From Microcoleus sp. bin48.metabat.b7b8b9.023 (GTDB taxonomy: Bacteria > Cyanobacteriota > Cyanobacteriia > Cyanobacteriales > Microcoleaceae), in assembly GCF_013299185.1 (NCBI RefSeq), contig NZ_JAAFKG010000045.1, positions 1 to 64,000 of the forward strand: a DNA stretch of 64,000 bases. Reading direction: 5' to 3'. The position numbers and the translations under genes are program-made. This document shows positions 47,985 to 57,636 of the stretch, piece after piece (the stretch's first letter is position 1; every line of letters begins with the position of its first letter). Under the pieces are notes generated by a model. The model did no database searches, was not told where the DNA came from, and saw nothing but the letters and a program-made list of their open reading frames with translations.

Positions 47985-48262
47985 GGCACGTAGTTGCGAT
48001 GAAAGCGCTCTTAGGTACGTAGTTGCGATGAAAGCGCTCCGAAAGGCACGTAGTTGCGATGAAAGCGCTCCGAAAGGTACGTAGTTGCGATGAAAGCGCT
48101 CCGAAAGGCACGTAGTTGCGATGAAAGCGCTCCGAAAGGTACGTAGTTGCGATGAAAGCGCTCCGAAAGGTACGTAGTTGCGATGAAAGCGCTCCGAAAG
48201 GTACGTAGTTGCGATGAAAGCGCTCCGAAAGGTACGTAGTTGCGATGAAAGCGCTCTGAGCT
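47985..48262. repeat. Tandem array A, nine units of about 31 bp
   Basis: ACGTAGTTGCGATGAAAGCG recurs at 47988, 48017 and then every 31 bp (48048, 48079, 48110, 48141, 48172, 48203, 48234). The linker is CTCCGAAAGG(T/C). Units are nearly identical and contain no unique spacers. It begins 6 bp after the stop of the 1836-aa kinase. Confidence 0.92.
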
Positions 48263-48273
48263 TATATATAACC

Positions 48274-48470
48274 AAGAGCGCTTAAGCGCAACTACATACC
48301 TAAATCAAGAGCGCTTAAGCGCAACTACATACCTCAATCAAGAGCGCTTAAGCGCAACTACATACCTAAATCAAGAGCGCTTAAGCGCAACTACATACCT
48401 AAATCAAGAGCGCTTAAGCGCAACTACATACCTAAATCAAGAGCGCTTAAGCGCAACTACATACCTAGAA
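48274..48470. repeat. Tandem array B, six units of 33 bp, inverted relative to array A
   Basis: AAGAGCGCTTAAGCGCAACT recurs at 48274, 48307, 48340, 48373, 48406 and 48439. Its reverse complement contains TAGTTGCGCTTAAGCGCTC, a diverged version of the array A unit TAGTTGCGATGAAAGCGCTC. The two arrays face each other across an 11-bp TA-rich centre and could fold into a long stem. Unit length differs (31 against 33), so the halves are not a simple inversion. Confidence 0.9.
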
Positions 48471-48534
48471 ATTAACCTCGCAGAAGACTGCAACAGTTAA
48501 AATTCGATCGCCAGCCCAACTCCTCGATCGCGTC

Positions 48535-51500
48535 ATGCTCATTAATCCCCTCAACCGCCCAACCGCCGAAATTTTCAGCAAACCTCGCCTGGGAACAGTT
48601 GTGATTGTTCCCTTTGTGTTGCTAACAGTCAGCGCCGTCGGGCTAGTGGGTTATCTTTCTTTCAAAAGCAGCCGGGAATCCGTCGAGGATCTAGCACAGC
48701 AGTTAATGGAACAAGTAGGAGAGCGAATTGGCGATCGGCTCACCAACTACCTCAACGCCCCCCAGAACGCCGTAGCAGCCAACCGTCTAGCAGTAGAACA
48801 AGGAATGCTGAACCTCAACAACACTCAGCAACTGCGACAGAAACTTTGGCAGCAAATAATCCTCAACCCCACACTGCAATCGAGCTTTTTTGTCAATGAG
48901 CGAGGAGAACAAATTGGGTACGGGCGCCTGATGAGCGAGGAATTTGTGCAACAAGTCACAAAAGTGACAGGAGAGAAATTCTCAGTCGGTACGCGTTTTT
49001 TTGGCAGCATGAAAAGTACCGACCTGGGTAAAATGAAATACTACTCGGTTGACTCCAAAGGCAATCCCCTAAAACTGCTCTATAGCATCCCTATGGATAA
49101 CCGCGAAACTGCTTGGTTTCGCCACGCCAAAGCCTCCAACAAACAAACTTGGTCGCCAATTGTTGTTTTCAACGTTATGCCGAAGTTAGGAATTGTTGCG
49201 GTGTCTCCCATCAAGGATGCTGCTGGCAAATGGCGGGGGGTTTTTACTTCAAATTATGGGCTGTCGGCAATTAGCAGTTTTCTCGATCGCCTCTACTTCC
49301 CTAAATCGGGACAGACCTTTATTATGGAGCGATCGGGCAATCTGGTTGCTACATCCACCCTAGAAACGCCCTTTGTCAAGCAAGGAAAACAGCCACCGAC
49401 GCGATTGCTAGCCACCAACAGCCAGGATACCCGCACCCGAGACATTGCTCGGCAACTCACCAACCGCTTTGCCAACTTGAGTTCGCTGGATAGAGCTCAG
49501 CAATTTACCATGACGAGCAACGGATCTCCGCAGTTTGTCAGCGTCGCTCCCTATGGAGATGCCTATGGCTTGGATTGGTTGATTGTGGTGGTGGTGCCAG
49601 AGTCGGATTTCATGGCTCGCATTCAAGCAAATACCTACAATACATTGTACTTGTGTGCAGGTACGCTGGTGTTGGCGATCGCGATCGGATTGTTGACTGC
49701 CCGTTGGCTAACACAACGCATTTTGCGCTTGAATACCGCCGCCAAAAATTTAGGAAAAGGAGAATGGCATCGACCTTTAGAAATTAGACGCTTCGATGAA
49801 CTCGGAGACCTCACCAGTTCCTTCAATCTGATGGCAGTGCAACTGCAACAGGCTTTTTCCGAACAAAAATCTTTAACACAAGCTTTAGCGCAAAGCGAGA
49901 GCCAACTCAAGCAATTTCTGGAAGCCATACCAGCGGGGATATCTATCCACGATGCCTCGGGTAAAGTCGTCTATTTAAACCAAACTGCCAAGCATTTGAT
50001 CGGCGTACAAAATATTCCCGATGCGACCTTAGAAGAAATGGCAGAAGTTTATCAACTCTACTACGAAAACCAGCTTTGTCCAACTGAAAAATTTCCGGCC
50101 TTCCGAGCACTGCGGGGCGAAACGTTGCTCGTTGAGGATTTAGAAATTCATCGATATGGGGAAATTATTAAGCTTGAGGTGCGCGCCACACCAATTTTCG
50201 ATACAGGCGGCAAGATTATTTATGCCATCAATACTTTTACTGACATCTCAGGGCGCAAACAATCTGAAAAACTATTAACTGACTACAATCGCACTTTAGC
50301 CGCCGAAGTTGCGGAACGTACTGCTGACCTAGCTCTGGCTAACGAACTATTAAATGATGAAGTTGCAGAGCGCAAGTTGATAGAACAAAAACTTGACAGT
50401 TCTACTCAAAGAATTCTGAAAATTTTTGAGTCAATTGCAGATATTATACTAATTTTAGAATTACCAGAAAAAACAATTCAAGTTATACCTACTAAGGGAA
50501 TTTTTCAAGACAACGATCAGACAGAGCAGCTCGACTCTATCCTAGAACAAATTTTTAATGAGAGCTCCCAAGACATTTATTTCACTCAAGTTCGAGAGGC
50601 ATTAGAAACCCAGCAAACTATAAATTTTGATTACAGGATGCAGATTAACAACCAAGAAGTTTGGTTTGCTGCTAAAATTTCGCCATTGTCCGATCGCTCT
50701 GTGGTTTGGGTGGCCAGGGACATTAGCGATCGCCAGTTGGCAGAAGCCCGACTGCTGGAAGCCCAAAAAATTGCCAGGATTGGCAGTTGGGAATACGATA
50801 TAGGCCAAGCAACAAGCACTTGGAGTGAAGAACTCTATCGTATGTTCGAGATCGAACCGACTCAAAAACCCGTAGCAACCCCAGAATTAGTCGAGCGTTT
50901 TCATCCCGAAGATCGATCGCCCTATCTGACCATGCTCCAGGAGAGAGCGATTAATAAAAAAAGCTTTGAACTCGATCTGCGACTGATCCGCAGAGATGGC
51001 TCGCTCACTTACATAGAAGTGAGAGGGAAACCCGTTTTTGATAGAAAAGGGCAGTTGATCCGTTGGTTCGGCACTGTCTTGGATATTACCGCTTACAAAC
51101 AAGCCGAAGCAGCTTTGCGAGAAAGCGCCCAGCGGGAACAAGCAATCGGGCGCAGCATCGATCGCATCCGTCAGTCCTTAGATATTGATACCATATTCCA
51201 AACCACAACCTCAGAATTGCGAGAAACACTCAAATGCGATCGAGTCGCTATCTATCGTTTTAATCCAGATTGGAGTGGCGAATTTGTTGCCGAGTCAATG
51301 GGGGAGGGCTGGATATCTGTGATACAACAATTGGACGAACTTAATTTACCAAACAATCTCGCCACCGACTTTCGCTGTGCGGCGACAAACTTACAAGCCT
51401 GCGGTGAAGGAGTACGAGATACCTACCTACAAAAAAATCAAGGCGGTATCTACGATATAGGTGTTTGTTACCGCATGGTTGAAGACATATACACTGCTGG

Positions 51501-53157
51501 ATTTAGTCCTTGTTACGTGGAAGTGTTAGAGCAATTTCAAGCCAGAGCCTACATTATTTGCCCCATATTCTGCGGCAGTCAACTTTGGGGTTTGCTCGCC
51601 AGCTATCAAAATTCTGGGCCCCGCACTTGGCGCGCAGCAGAAATCAATATTGCGCTGCAAATTAGCACTCAACTCGAAGTCGCCTTACAACAAGCTCAAT
51701 TGCTCGAAGCCACTCAACAGCAAGCCGTAGAACTCCAACAAGCCGCCTTAGCAGCAGAAGCAGCCAACCTCGCCAAAAGCACTTTTCTGGCCAACATGAG
51801 CCACGAATTACGCACCCCTCTTAACTCAATTCTGGGATTCTCCCAATTGATGCAGCGATCTGCCAACCTCAACCGCGAACAACAGGAAAATATCGGCATC
51901 ATCAACCGCAGCGGAGAACACTTGCTAAGTCTGATCAATCAAATATTAGATTTAGCCAAAATAGAGGCAGGACGCATTACACTCAACCCAACAGACTTTC
52001 AATTAAGCAGACTGCTAAACGAGGTGGAAGAGATGTTCCAACTTCAGGCGCGCGAGCAACAATTGGAGTTAATATTTAGCTACTCTAGGAATATTCCAGA
52101 ATATTTGCACGCCGATCAAGTTAAGTTGCGCCAAGTTTTAATTAATCTGCTTTCTAACGCCATTAAGTTTACGAAGGAGGGAGGCATTGCAGTAAGAGTA
52201 AGTTCGGTAATTGAACAGGAAAATCAGCAATTACCAATCAATTACAAATTACATTTTGAAATAGAAGATACAGGCTGCGGCATGACTCCCGATGAGTTAG
52301 ATCAGCTTTTTCAAGCCTTTGTCCAAACCAAAACAGGAAAAACATCTCAGCAGGGAACCGGTTTGGGGCTGGCCATCAGCCAACACTTTGTCAAGCTGAT
52401 GGGCGACATCATTACTGTACGCAGTAAAGTAGGACACGGGACTACCTTCGCCTTTGATATCCCCGTCAGCGCAGTTGAGGCGGCGGCGATTGAACCGGTA
52501 CAGCCGTCGCGTCGGGCGATCGCCCTAGAATCCAACCAACCGCGCTATCGTATATTGATTGTGGACGATCGCGAGGACAACCGCCAACTGCTGCTCAAAA
52601 TCCTTGCAACCTTTGACTTTGAGCTCAAAGAAGCCTGTAATGGTGTAGAAGCCATTGAAGTGTGGACGAGTTTTGAGCCGGACTTAATTTTTATGGATAT
52701 GTGGATGCCCGTAATGGATGGAGGTGAAGCCACGCAACGCATTAAAGCCACCGTTAAAGGTGAAACTACCGTCATTATTGCCGTGAGTGCCGCTAACGCC
52801 GAAGAAGCGCGAAGTGTTACTGTATCAAATGATTGGGATGACTTTATCCACAAACCCTTTCGAGAGACAGACATCTTTGCCACCCTCCACAAACATCTCG
52901 GAGTGCGTTACATTTACGATGAACCGGAGAGTGTGCCGGAGCCAACTCAAATCGAGGCTCCGACTCCAGAAAACGTTGCAGCTTTACCAACGGATTGGCT
53001 GACAGCTTTAGAAAAAGCCACTATTGAGTGCGATTTAGAGCTGATTCTCAGTCAAATAGAGCAAATTCGCGATCGAAATGACCCATTAGCTAGCGCTCTC
53101 GCCGCCTTAGCTAACGAGTTTCAGTTCAATCAAATACTAGCTCTCATCCGTCCCTAA
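48535..53157 (+). CDS. Hybrid histidine kinase with Cache, PAS and phytochrome-like GAF domains
   Basis: 1540 aa. A transmembrane segment at about 20-42 and another near 365-390 enclose an extracytoplasmic double-Cache sensor. HAMP, three PAS regions and a GAF (about 865-1050) follow. The GAF has the bilin-type pattern [50 protein letters not shown] with Cys993 where cyanobacteriochromes attach chromophore (Tyr, not His, follows). The kinase core has [14 protein letters not shown] (His1090), NLLSNAIKF and [10 protein letters not shown] receiver with Asp1388 (FMDMWMP) and a 60-residue helical tail end the protein. Sensing of both an external ligand and light is possible but inferred. Confidence 0.93.
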   Translation: MLINPLNRPTAEIFSKPRLGTVVIVPFVLLTVSAVGLVGYLSFKSSRESVEDLAQQLMEQVGERIGDRLTNYLNAPQNAVAANRLAVEQGMLNLNNTQQLRQKLWQQIILNPTLQSSFFVNERGEQIGYGRLMSEEFVQQVTKVTGEKFSVGTRFFGSMKSTDLGKMKYYSVDSKGNPLKLLYSIPMDNRETAWFRHAKASNKQTWSPIVVFNVMPKLGIVAVSPIKDAAGKWRGVFTSNYGLSAISSFLDRLYFPKSGQTFIMERSGNLVATSTLETPFVKQGKQPPTRLLATNSQDTRTRDIARQLTNRFANLSSLDRAQQFTMTSNGSPQFVSVAPYGDAYGLDWLIVVVVPESDFMARIQANTYNTLYLCAGTLVLAIAIGLLTARWLTQRILRLNTAAKNLGKGEWHRPLEIRRFDELGDLTSSFNLMAVQLQQAFSEQKSLTQALAQSESQLKQFLEAIPAGISIHDASGKVVYLNQTAKHLIGVQNIPDATLEEMAEVYQLYYENQLCPTEKFPAFRALRGETLLVEDLEIHRYGEIIKLEVRATPIFDTGGKIIYAINTFTDISGRKQSEKLLTDYNRTLAAEVAERTADLALANELLNDEVAERKLIEQKLDSSTQRILKIFESIADIILILELPEKTIQVIPTKGIFQDNDQTEQLDSILEQIFNESSQDIYFTQVREALETQQTINFDYRMQINNQEVWFAAKISPLSDRSVVWVARDISDRQLAEARLLEAQKIARIGSWEYDIGQATSTWSEELYRMFEIEPTQKPVATPELVERFHPEDRSPYLTMLQERAINKKSFELDLRLIRRDGSLTYIEVRGKPVFDRKGQLIRWFGTVLDITAYKQAEAALRESAQREQAIGRSIDRIRQSLDIDTIFQTTTSELRETLKCDRVAIYRFNPDWSGEFVAESMGEGWISVIQQLDELNLPNNLATDFRCAATNLQACGEGVRDTYLQKNQGGIYDIGVCYRMVEDIYTAGFSPCYVEVLEQFQARAYIICPIFCGSQLWGLLASYQNSGPRTWRAAEINIALQISTQLEVALQQAQLLEATQQQAVELQQAALAAEAANLAKSTFLANMSHELRTPLNSILGFSQLMQRSANLNREQQENIGIINRSGEHLLSLINQILDLAKIEAGRITLNPTDFQLSRLLNEVEEMFQLQAREQQLELIFSYSRNIPEYLHADQVKLRQVLINLLSNAIKFTKEGGIAVRVSSVIEQENQQLPINYKLHFEIEDTGCGMTPDELDQLFQAFVQTKTGKTSQQGTGLGLAISQHFVKLMGDIITVRSKVGHGTTFAFDIPVSAVEAAAIEPVQPSRRAIALESNQPRYRILIVDDREDNRQLLLKILATFDFELKEACNGVEAIEVWTSFEPDLIFMDMWMPVMDGGEATQRIKATVKGETTVIIAVSAANAEEARSVTVSNDWDDFIHKPFRETDIFATLHKHLGVRYIYDEPESVPEPTQIEAPTPENVAALPTDWLTALEKATIECDLELILSQIEQIRDRNDPLASALAALANEFQFNQILALIRP

Positions 53158-53182
53158 ACCAAATAAAAATGATATTAGATCG

Positions 53183-53255
53183 GGTTCGTAGTGAGGACTT
53201 TAGTCCTCATCAAACTTTGAGGACTAAAGTCCGAACGATCAAACCTACAAAGGTT
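53183..53255. repeat. 'GGACTTTAGTCC' hairpin repeat, single copy
   Basis: GTTCGTAGTGAGGACTTTAG faces GAGGACTAAAGTCCGAACG. It lies in the 115-bp spacer between the hybrid kinase and the REC-kinase and may weaken read-through. Confidence 0.7.
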
Positions 53256-53272
53256 ATTTTACCAGACTAGAT

Positions 53273-54616
53273 ATGAATTACGAAGCAACTCCCGTCTTAA
53301 AAGGGAATATTTTAATTGTTGACGATGTTCCCAATAATTTGCACCTTCTAGCTAAAATACTATCGAGGCATGGCTACAAAACACGCACTGCACCCGACGG
53401 TCAACTAGCCCTAAGGTCGATCGAATCAACACCTCCTGACTTGATTTTGCTGGACATCATGATGCCCAGTATGGACGGCTACACAGTCTGCAAAGTATTG
53501 AAAGCTTCTGCCACCACCAAAGACATTCCCGTCATTTTTATCAGCGCTTTAAATGAAGTGTTAGATAAAGTCAAAGCCTTTGAAGTTGGCGGTGTAGATT
53601 ATATCACAAAACCTTTTCAGGAACAAGAAGTTTTGGCGCGCGTCTCAAATCAACTCTTGCAGCGCCAGTTGTTGCAGCAAACACAATCCTACGCGCAGCA
53701 ACTCGAAGAAACTTTAACTGAACTCAAGAAGACTCAATCTCAGTTAATACAGAAGGAAAAAATGGCTTCTTTAGGGCAACTAGCCGCAGGGATTGCTCAC
53801 GAAATCAACAATCCAGTCAACTTTATCTCCGGCAATATTACTATGGCTGCTGACTATGCACAAGACTTGGTTCGCCTCATCAAATTATACCGACATTACT
53901 ACCCGCATCCCGTGGCAGAAATTGTCGGCGAATTGGAAAAAATTCAACCCGAATTCATTGCAGATGATTATCCAAAACTGCTAAGTTCGATGAAAGAAGG
54001 TACTTCTCGAATTAGCGAGATTGTGCTGTCTTTTCGCAACTTCTCCCGCCTGGGTCAAGAAAAGTGCAAGCCAGTGGATATTCATGAAGGCATTGACAAT
54101 ACTTTAGTTATTTTGCAACACCGCCTCAAAGGAGCCAACAATATCGGTGAGATTGAAGTGAGAAAACACTACAGTAAACTGCCAAAAATCACCTGTTATG
54201 CCAGTCTATTAAATCAGGTATTTATGAATCTGCTAATCAATGCTATTGATGCGCTGGAATCTCAACCTTATCCCCGAAAAATTACCATCAGCACTTCAGT
54301 AAGTTCAGATTCAGAACCTGCGTTGTACAATCCAAATTCAAACTTGGCAACTCAAAAGTCTCAGTCCGTTATGATTTTAATTGCCGATAACGGTTGCGGG
54401 ATTTGCGAGGCAGTGCGCCACCGGATATTTGACCCATTTTTTACTACCAAGCCTGTCGGCAGGGGTACTGGATTGGGCTTGGCAATCAGTCACGATATTA
54501 TAGTAGAAAAACATGGAGGTAAAATCAGTTGTATTTCGATTCCCGGTGGGGGAACAGAGTTCATTTTGCAGATTCCGATATCTGTTCAATGTGACGTATT
54601 AAATGTTAACATTTAA
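53273..54616 (+). CDS. Receiver-histidine kinase (REC-HisKA-HATPase)
   Basis: 447 aa. An N-terminal receiver (10-130; [10 protein letters not shown], Asp61 in [21 protein letters not shown]) is joined by a coiled coil to a kinase with [12 protein letters not shown] (His176), [22 protein letters not shown] and [11 protein letters not shown]. No membrane span, so it is soluble. The layout suggests an intermediate in a phosphorelay, receiving phosphate at Asp61 and then acting as a kinase. It lies directly after two hybrid kinases that lack an HPt, making it a plausible downstream partner. Its kinase core is close to that of the 591-aa kinase at 4167. Confidence 0.94.
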   Translation: MNYEATPVLKGNILIVDDVPNNLHLLAKILSRHGYKTRTAPDGQLALRSIESTPPDLILLDIMMPSMDGYTVCKVLKASATTKDIPVIFISALNEVLDKVKAFEVGGVDYITKPFQEQEVLARVSNQLLQRQLLQQTQSYAQQLEETLTELKKTQSQLIQKEKMASLGQLAAGIAHEINNPVNFISGNITMAADYAQDLVRLIKLYRHYYPHPVAEIVGELEKIQPEFIADDYPKLLSSMKEGTSRISEIVLSFRNFSRLGQEKCKPVDIHEGIDNTLVILQHRLKGANNIGEIEVRKHYSKLPKITCYASLLNQVFMNLLINAIDALESQPYPRKITISTSVSSDSEPALYNPNSNLATQKSQSVMILIADNGCGICEAVRHRIFDPFFTTKPVGRGTGLGLAISHDIIVEKHGGKISCISIPGGGTEFILQIPISVQCDVLNVNI

Positions 54617-54911
54617 AGATGAAATATCGTAGGGAAACGGCACTATTTTTCAAGGTATGTAGTTGCGCTTCAGCGCTCTTTATAATACAATAGTAATCTT
54701 CAAGGTACGTAGTTGCGCTTCAGCGCTCTTTATAATACAATACGGTTCAGTTAAGGCTTTTGGACGAATTTCCGATCGCGATTTTATAGGCGATACAGGC
54801 ATTTCTAGAAACTCAGATTGTTCTTAAGTCAACCGTATTGCTTTATAATCTTAAGAAAGAGCGCTGAAGCGCAACTACGTACCTCCCGGTTGGCAGTCAG
54901 GACTATTGTAG
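54617..54911. repeat. Relatives of arrays A and B, two direct units and one inverted
   Basis: TAGTTGCGCTTCAGCGCTCT appears near 54660 and 54711, each followed by TTATAATACAATA. The reverse form AGAGCGCTGAAGCGCAACTA is near 54857. The pair of direct units and the inverted one enclose about 110 bp and can form a hairpin. No gene seen here. Confidence 0.8.
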
Positions 54912-55451
54912 TTACTTCAAATCCAGCAAGCCGCTAGTTTTTAGCTTGGGATTAAACCGGATTTCTTCAGTTACACCGCGAGATTTGAGCAGCGCTAAAA
55001 TTTCATTTTCCACGCGGCGAGCTACATTTTTCAACAATTTATCTTTGGCAAGTTCATCGGCGACAATACCTTCATAATTTGCTACTTCTTGCGAAGTCAT
55101 GACAGTTTTGGTGTCAATGGGATCGTTCCACTTGGTAGCATCGGCACCGTTTCCCTGGGGCTGGGAACCGTTTTCGGCAATCCAACTCGCTCGGATGCTT
55201 TCTAGAATAGTGCGGCTGGGCTTGTCGATAGTTTGGACTTTCAGCCAGTAGCAGTTGTGCGGTTGGCGCACCAGATACTGTTTGAGGCTGAGGTAAATAT
55301 CGCGAGAATAGCCGACAAATTGCAGCACTTTCCGATCGTCAAAAATCGCGCAAACGCCGATTTTTCCCTGCACGAACTCCGGCAATTTTCCCTCAGCATC
55401 AATGTAGGGAATAAATTCTAAACTAGCTAAATTCTGAATCTCTTCTGTCAT
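54912..55451 (-). CDS. GIY-YIG nuclease family protein
   Basis: 179 aa. The region GKIGVCAIFDDRKVLQFVGYSRD resembles the GIY-YIG core (the second element is FVGYSRD), followed by SLKQYLVRQP and a conserved Arg/Glu-containing helix (SRTILESIRASWIAENG). The first GIY triplet is diverged (IGV), so catalysis is doubtful. This short form is widespread in cyanobacteria with unknown role. The C-terminal helical part (about 130-179) is not part of the nuclease fold. Confidence 0.75.
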   Translation of the reverse strand: MTEEIQNLASLEFIPYIDAEGKLPEFVQGKIGVCAIFDDRKVLQFVGYSRDIYLSLKQYLVRQPHNCYWLKVQTIDKPSRTILESIRASWIAENGSQPQGNGADATKWNDPIDTKTVMTSQEVANYEGIVADELAKDKLLKNVARRVENEILALLKSRGVTEEIRFNPKLKTSGLLDLK

Positions 55452-55589
55452 TTTTTGTGAATAGTCGATCGTAAATTATTCCTACCGTTTACCTGCATTT
55501 CTAGCAATTTCCAAGACGGTTATAACACATTCGACTGCGCGAGGGTGCATCGCGGTTTTAATCGCTGAAACCATTGCTATTATTGCATA

Positions 55590-55629
55590 TTCCTTCTTCC
55601 TTCTTCCTTCTTCCTTCTTCCTTCTTCTT
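55590..55629. repeat. CCTTCTT heptamer array (STRR)
   Basis: About five to six units of CCTTCTT. On the minus strand it lies just after the stop of the 108-aa gene. It is the reverse complement of the GGAAGAA array after dnaK. Confidence 0.85.
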
Positions 55630-55632
55630 TAC

Positions 55633-55959
55633 CTAATTCTTGAAAACGCGATAAACGGCACAGAGGCGGCTGGGTTTAAATATTTTGGCTTGAAACATGA
55701 AATTAGGCGGGACGTTGACGATCGCAAAATCGATCGATTCGTGATACTTTTCAAATTCCGCAGGCATTCCCTTGGGCGTCTCGCTGCTGTAAGGGACTGG
55801 CTGAAAAAGTAACTCGGCAAACTCAATCCGCGAGCACTGCAATTGTATCGCTACTTGTTGGAGAAAGCTTTCACCTGTTAGTGAATGGAAGAGTGCGGCT
55901 TTAGCATCCGGTTCTAGGACAAAACTGCTATCATAGCTTTCAATAATCTTGAGACCCAT
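55633..55959 (-). CDS. Unrecognised 108-aa protein
   Basis: 108 aa, no family recognised. No signal peptide or membrane span. The sequence is balanced and protein-like (MGLKIIESYDSSFVLEPDAK, SRIEFAELLFQPVPY, HESIDFAIVNVPPNFMFQA), and codon use matches its neighbours. It is isolated between a heptamer array and the mosaic region at 56 kb. I would not assign a function. Confidence 0.6.
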   Translation of the reverse strand: MGLKIIESYDSSFVLEPDAKAALFHSLTGESFLQQVAIQLQCSRIEFAELLFQPVPYSSETPKGMPAEFEKYHESIDFAIVNVPPNFMFQAKIFKPSRLCAVYRVFKN

Positions 55960-56064
55960 TTTCTGTATACTCCTGACAGACGGCGGTTAACGGTTGTCGG
56001 TTAACTTTTAGGCGATCGACATATCCTGAATTTTACCTGAGACTGGCCGTGTTGAAAGCAAAAA

Positions 56065-56515
56065 TTATTCAGCAGAGCTGCCGATAGAAATATGATAATC
56101 CCGAAATTTTGACCAGAAAACTAGACGCAAGCCCCCGGCTTGAGACGTGGGGATTAGTCGGTCTGCGGTTTTAACCGCCAGTAAATATTGTATTTGGGGA
56201 CTAAGCATGGTAATGTAATTGGGTGAGTATGAATAACCGTCTGCGCGTTGAATCATCCTAGTACGGAGAAATCCCGGCAACTCAGATATCCGGCTAGAAC
56301 CGGAATACTTAGAAAGGGCAAATAATGGCAGGTTGAGGAGCGTACCTATCTGGCTTGTGATGGACTCCCAAAGCAAAAGAAAAACTAAAAGTAAGCCCAA
56401 CTGCAACACCTCTAGTATTGGTAGTTGATTTGAAGGGTCTAGGGGGATATTTGCCTATCCCTTCCAAGTTCGGCTTGGAGAATCCCCCGGCGACCGCCGT
56501 GGGGAGTGTCAAAAA
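56065..56515 (+). mobile_element. Probable relic of a TnpB (IS200/IS605-type) element end
   Basis: GAATCCCCCGGCG ACC GCCGTGGGGAGTGTCAA at 56479-56511 has the layout of the right end (and guide-RNA 3' hairpin) of cyanobacterial TnpB elements, GAATCCC-hairpin-GGGAGTGTCAA; the same layout occurs at 59561-59597 beside a recognisable tnpB. A second hairpin of similar make (CAAGCCCCCGGCTTG at about 56119-56133) lies to the left. No TnpB protein frame could be traced between them, so only the end is supported. Confidence 0.4.
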
Positions 56516-56587
56516 TAGCCCTGATTTATTTGCCGATCGCTCTTATCATGTCGGTATCGCAATCTATCAGACTACGACTAAAAGGCT

Positions 56588-57385
56588 ATGCAGAAGATCG
56601 AAGACGCATCATTCCCCACGATGAGAATTTCCCCAAACCAGCAGGATTGGCTAGAATTGGCAGAATACGCCTCTATTGCCGGTTCAGCGATTGGCACCAT
56701 TGCTGCGGGATTGTCGGGGCAAATTCTCTACGCTGCCGCCCCGCTAACCGCAGCACTCTCGCTGAATCTCGCCAATCGCCAGCGTTTTGAGCAAAAAATC
56801 CAACAAAAGGCAAATTCTGCCATCGCAGAGGTACAGGCCGTAGCAGAAGCTCGATCGCAGCAAGTTCAGAAACTACCTGGAGAACTTACCAAACTTGATT
56901 CTACCGTCTCCGACTTAAAACAAAAACTCGGTATTTTGGAATCCGGCGCCATCGCCGACATACAAGCTGCGGTAGCCGCACTCGAACGCCAAGCGCAGGC
57001 ACTTCCTGCCGATTCTCAAGAACTCTACAGCATCCTGTCGGGTTTGCAGGAAAAACTCCGCATTCTGGAAAATAGCGCCCTCAGAGAGCATGATTGGGAA
57101 AATGTCAACGTCCGATTTTTGTTGCTAGACGAGAAGTTAACTGAGGTTAGAACTATTACAGCAGAGTTGCAGGAGCGATCGAACGAAGTAGACTTGGATC
57201 GAATCCAAGGTTCTTTGAAGCAATTGCAGGATTTGCTCGATCGACCGACAATAGACACAGCGACTCTGCAAACCGAGATTCAGCACTTGCAGGAGCAAGT
57301 TTCCGAGTTGCAGCGGCAAAATCAAGAAATTGTCAAGCCTTATTTGCTGCGCTTGACTCGCGCTGTCAAGAAACTTAGTCAGTAG
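56588..57385 (+). CDS. Unrecognised membrane-associated coiled-coil protein
   Basis: 265 aa (or 254 from ATG 56621, which starts MRISPNQQDWLELAEYASIA and looks more natural). A hydrophobic segment spans about 28-62 (SIAGSAIGTIAAGLSGQILYAAAP), then an almost unbroken coiled coil to the end, with heptads of Leu/Gln/Glu. I recognise the N-terminal pattern from uncharacterised cyanobacterial proteins but know no function. It may be a membrane-anchored scaffold. Glu/Gln-rich composition makes similarity searches unreliable. Confidence 0.7.
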   Translation: MQKIEDASFPTMRISPNQQDWLELAEYASIAGSAIGTIAAGLSGQILYAAAPLTAALSLNLANRQRFEQKIQQKANSAIAEVQAVAEARSQQVQKLPGELTKLDSTVSDLKQKLGILESGAIADIQAAVAALERQAQALPADSQELYSILSGLQEKLRILENSALREHDWENVNVRFLLLDEKLTEVRTITAELQERSNEVDLDRIQGSLKQLQDLLDRPTIDTATLQTEIQHLQEQVSELQRQNQEIVKPYLLRLTRAVKKLSQ

Positions 57386-57503
57386 TTATTGGTGATTGGT
57401 TATTGGTTATTGGTTGTTTGTTATTTACCTTGTTTTCTGGCTTTGCTGCCAATAACCGATCGCAAATAATCTCAGATACGCTCAATTACCGATAAGAAAA
57501 AAT

Positions 57504-57562
57504 GTTTGTAGTGAGGACTTTAGTCCTTGATTTATGAGGACTAAAGTCCTCACTACGAACTA
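57504..57562. repeat. 'GGACTTTAGTCC' hairpin repeat, single copy
   Basis: GTTTGTAGTGAGGACTTTAG faces GAGGACTAAAGTCCTCACTA. It lies between convergent genes and can act as a terminator for either. Confidence 0.75.
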
Positions 57563-57601
57563 ATTTTATAGTCTGATAGCGGAGACTCTCTAACCCTTGC
57601 A

Positions 57602-57636
57602 AATAACTAATAACTAATAACTAATAACTAATAACG
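57602..57636. repeat. AATAACT heptamer run (STRR) overlapping the TauE/SafE stop codon
   Basis: Five units of AATAACT; the minus-strand permease gene ends within it (TAT TAG), so the last residues or the stop codon of that gene may derive from the repeat. Confidence 0.8.

Noticed and set aside
47976-48275. 99-aa minus-strand ORF
   Set aside because: It only reads through the 31-bp array A, giving a repeated peptide.
47985-48470. CRISPR array (regular 31- and 33-bp period)
   Set aside because: The whole unit repeats, including the part that would be a spacer; there are no unique spacers and no cas genes in the window.
56065-56409. 114-aa minus-strand ORF as a gene
   Set aside because: Lies inside the TnpB-end relic, includes the hairpin sequence, and shows no protein-like pattern beyond a hydrophobic start.
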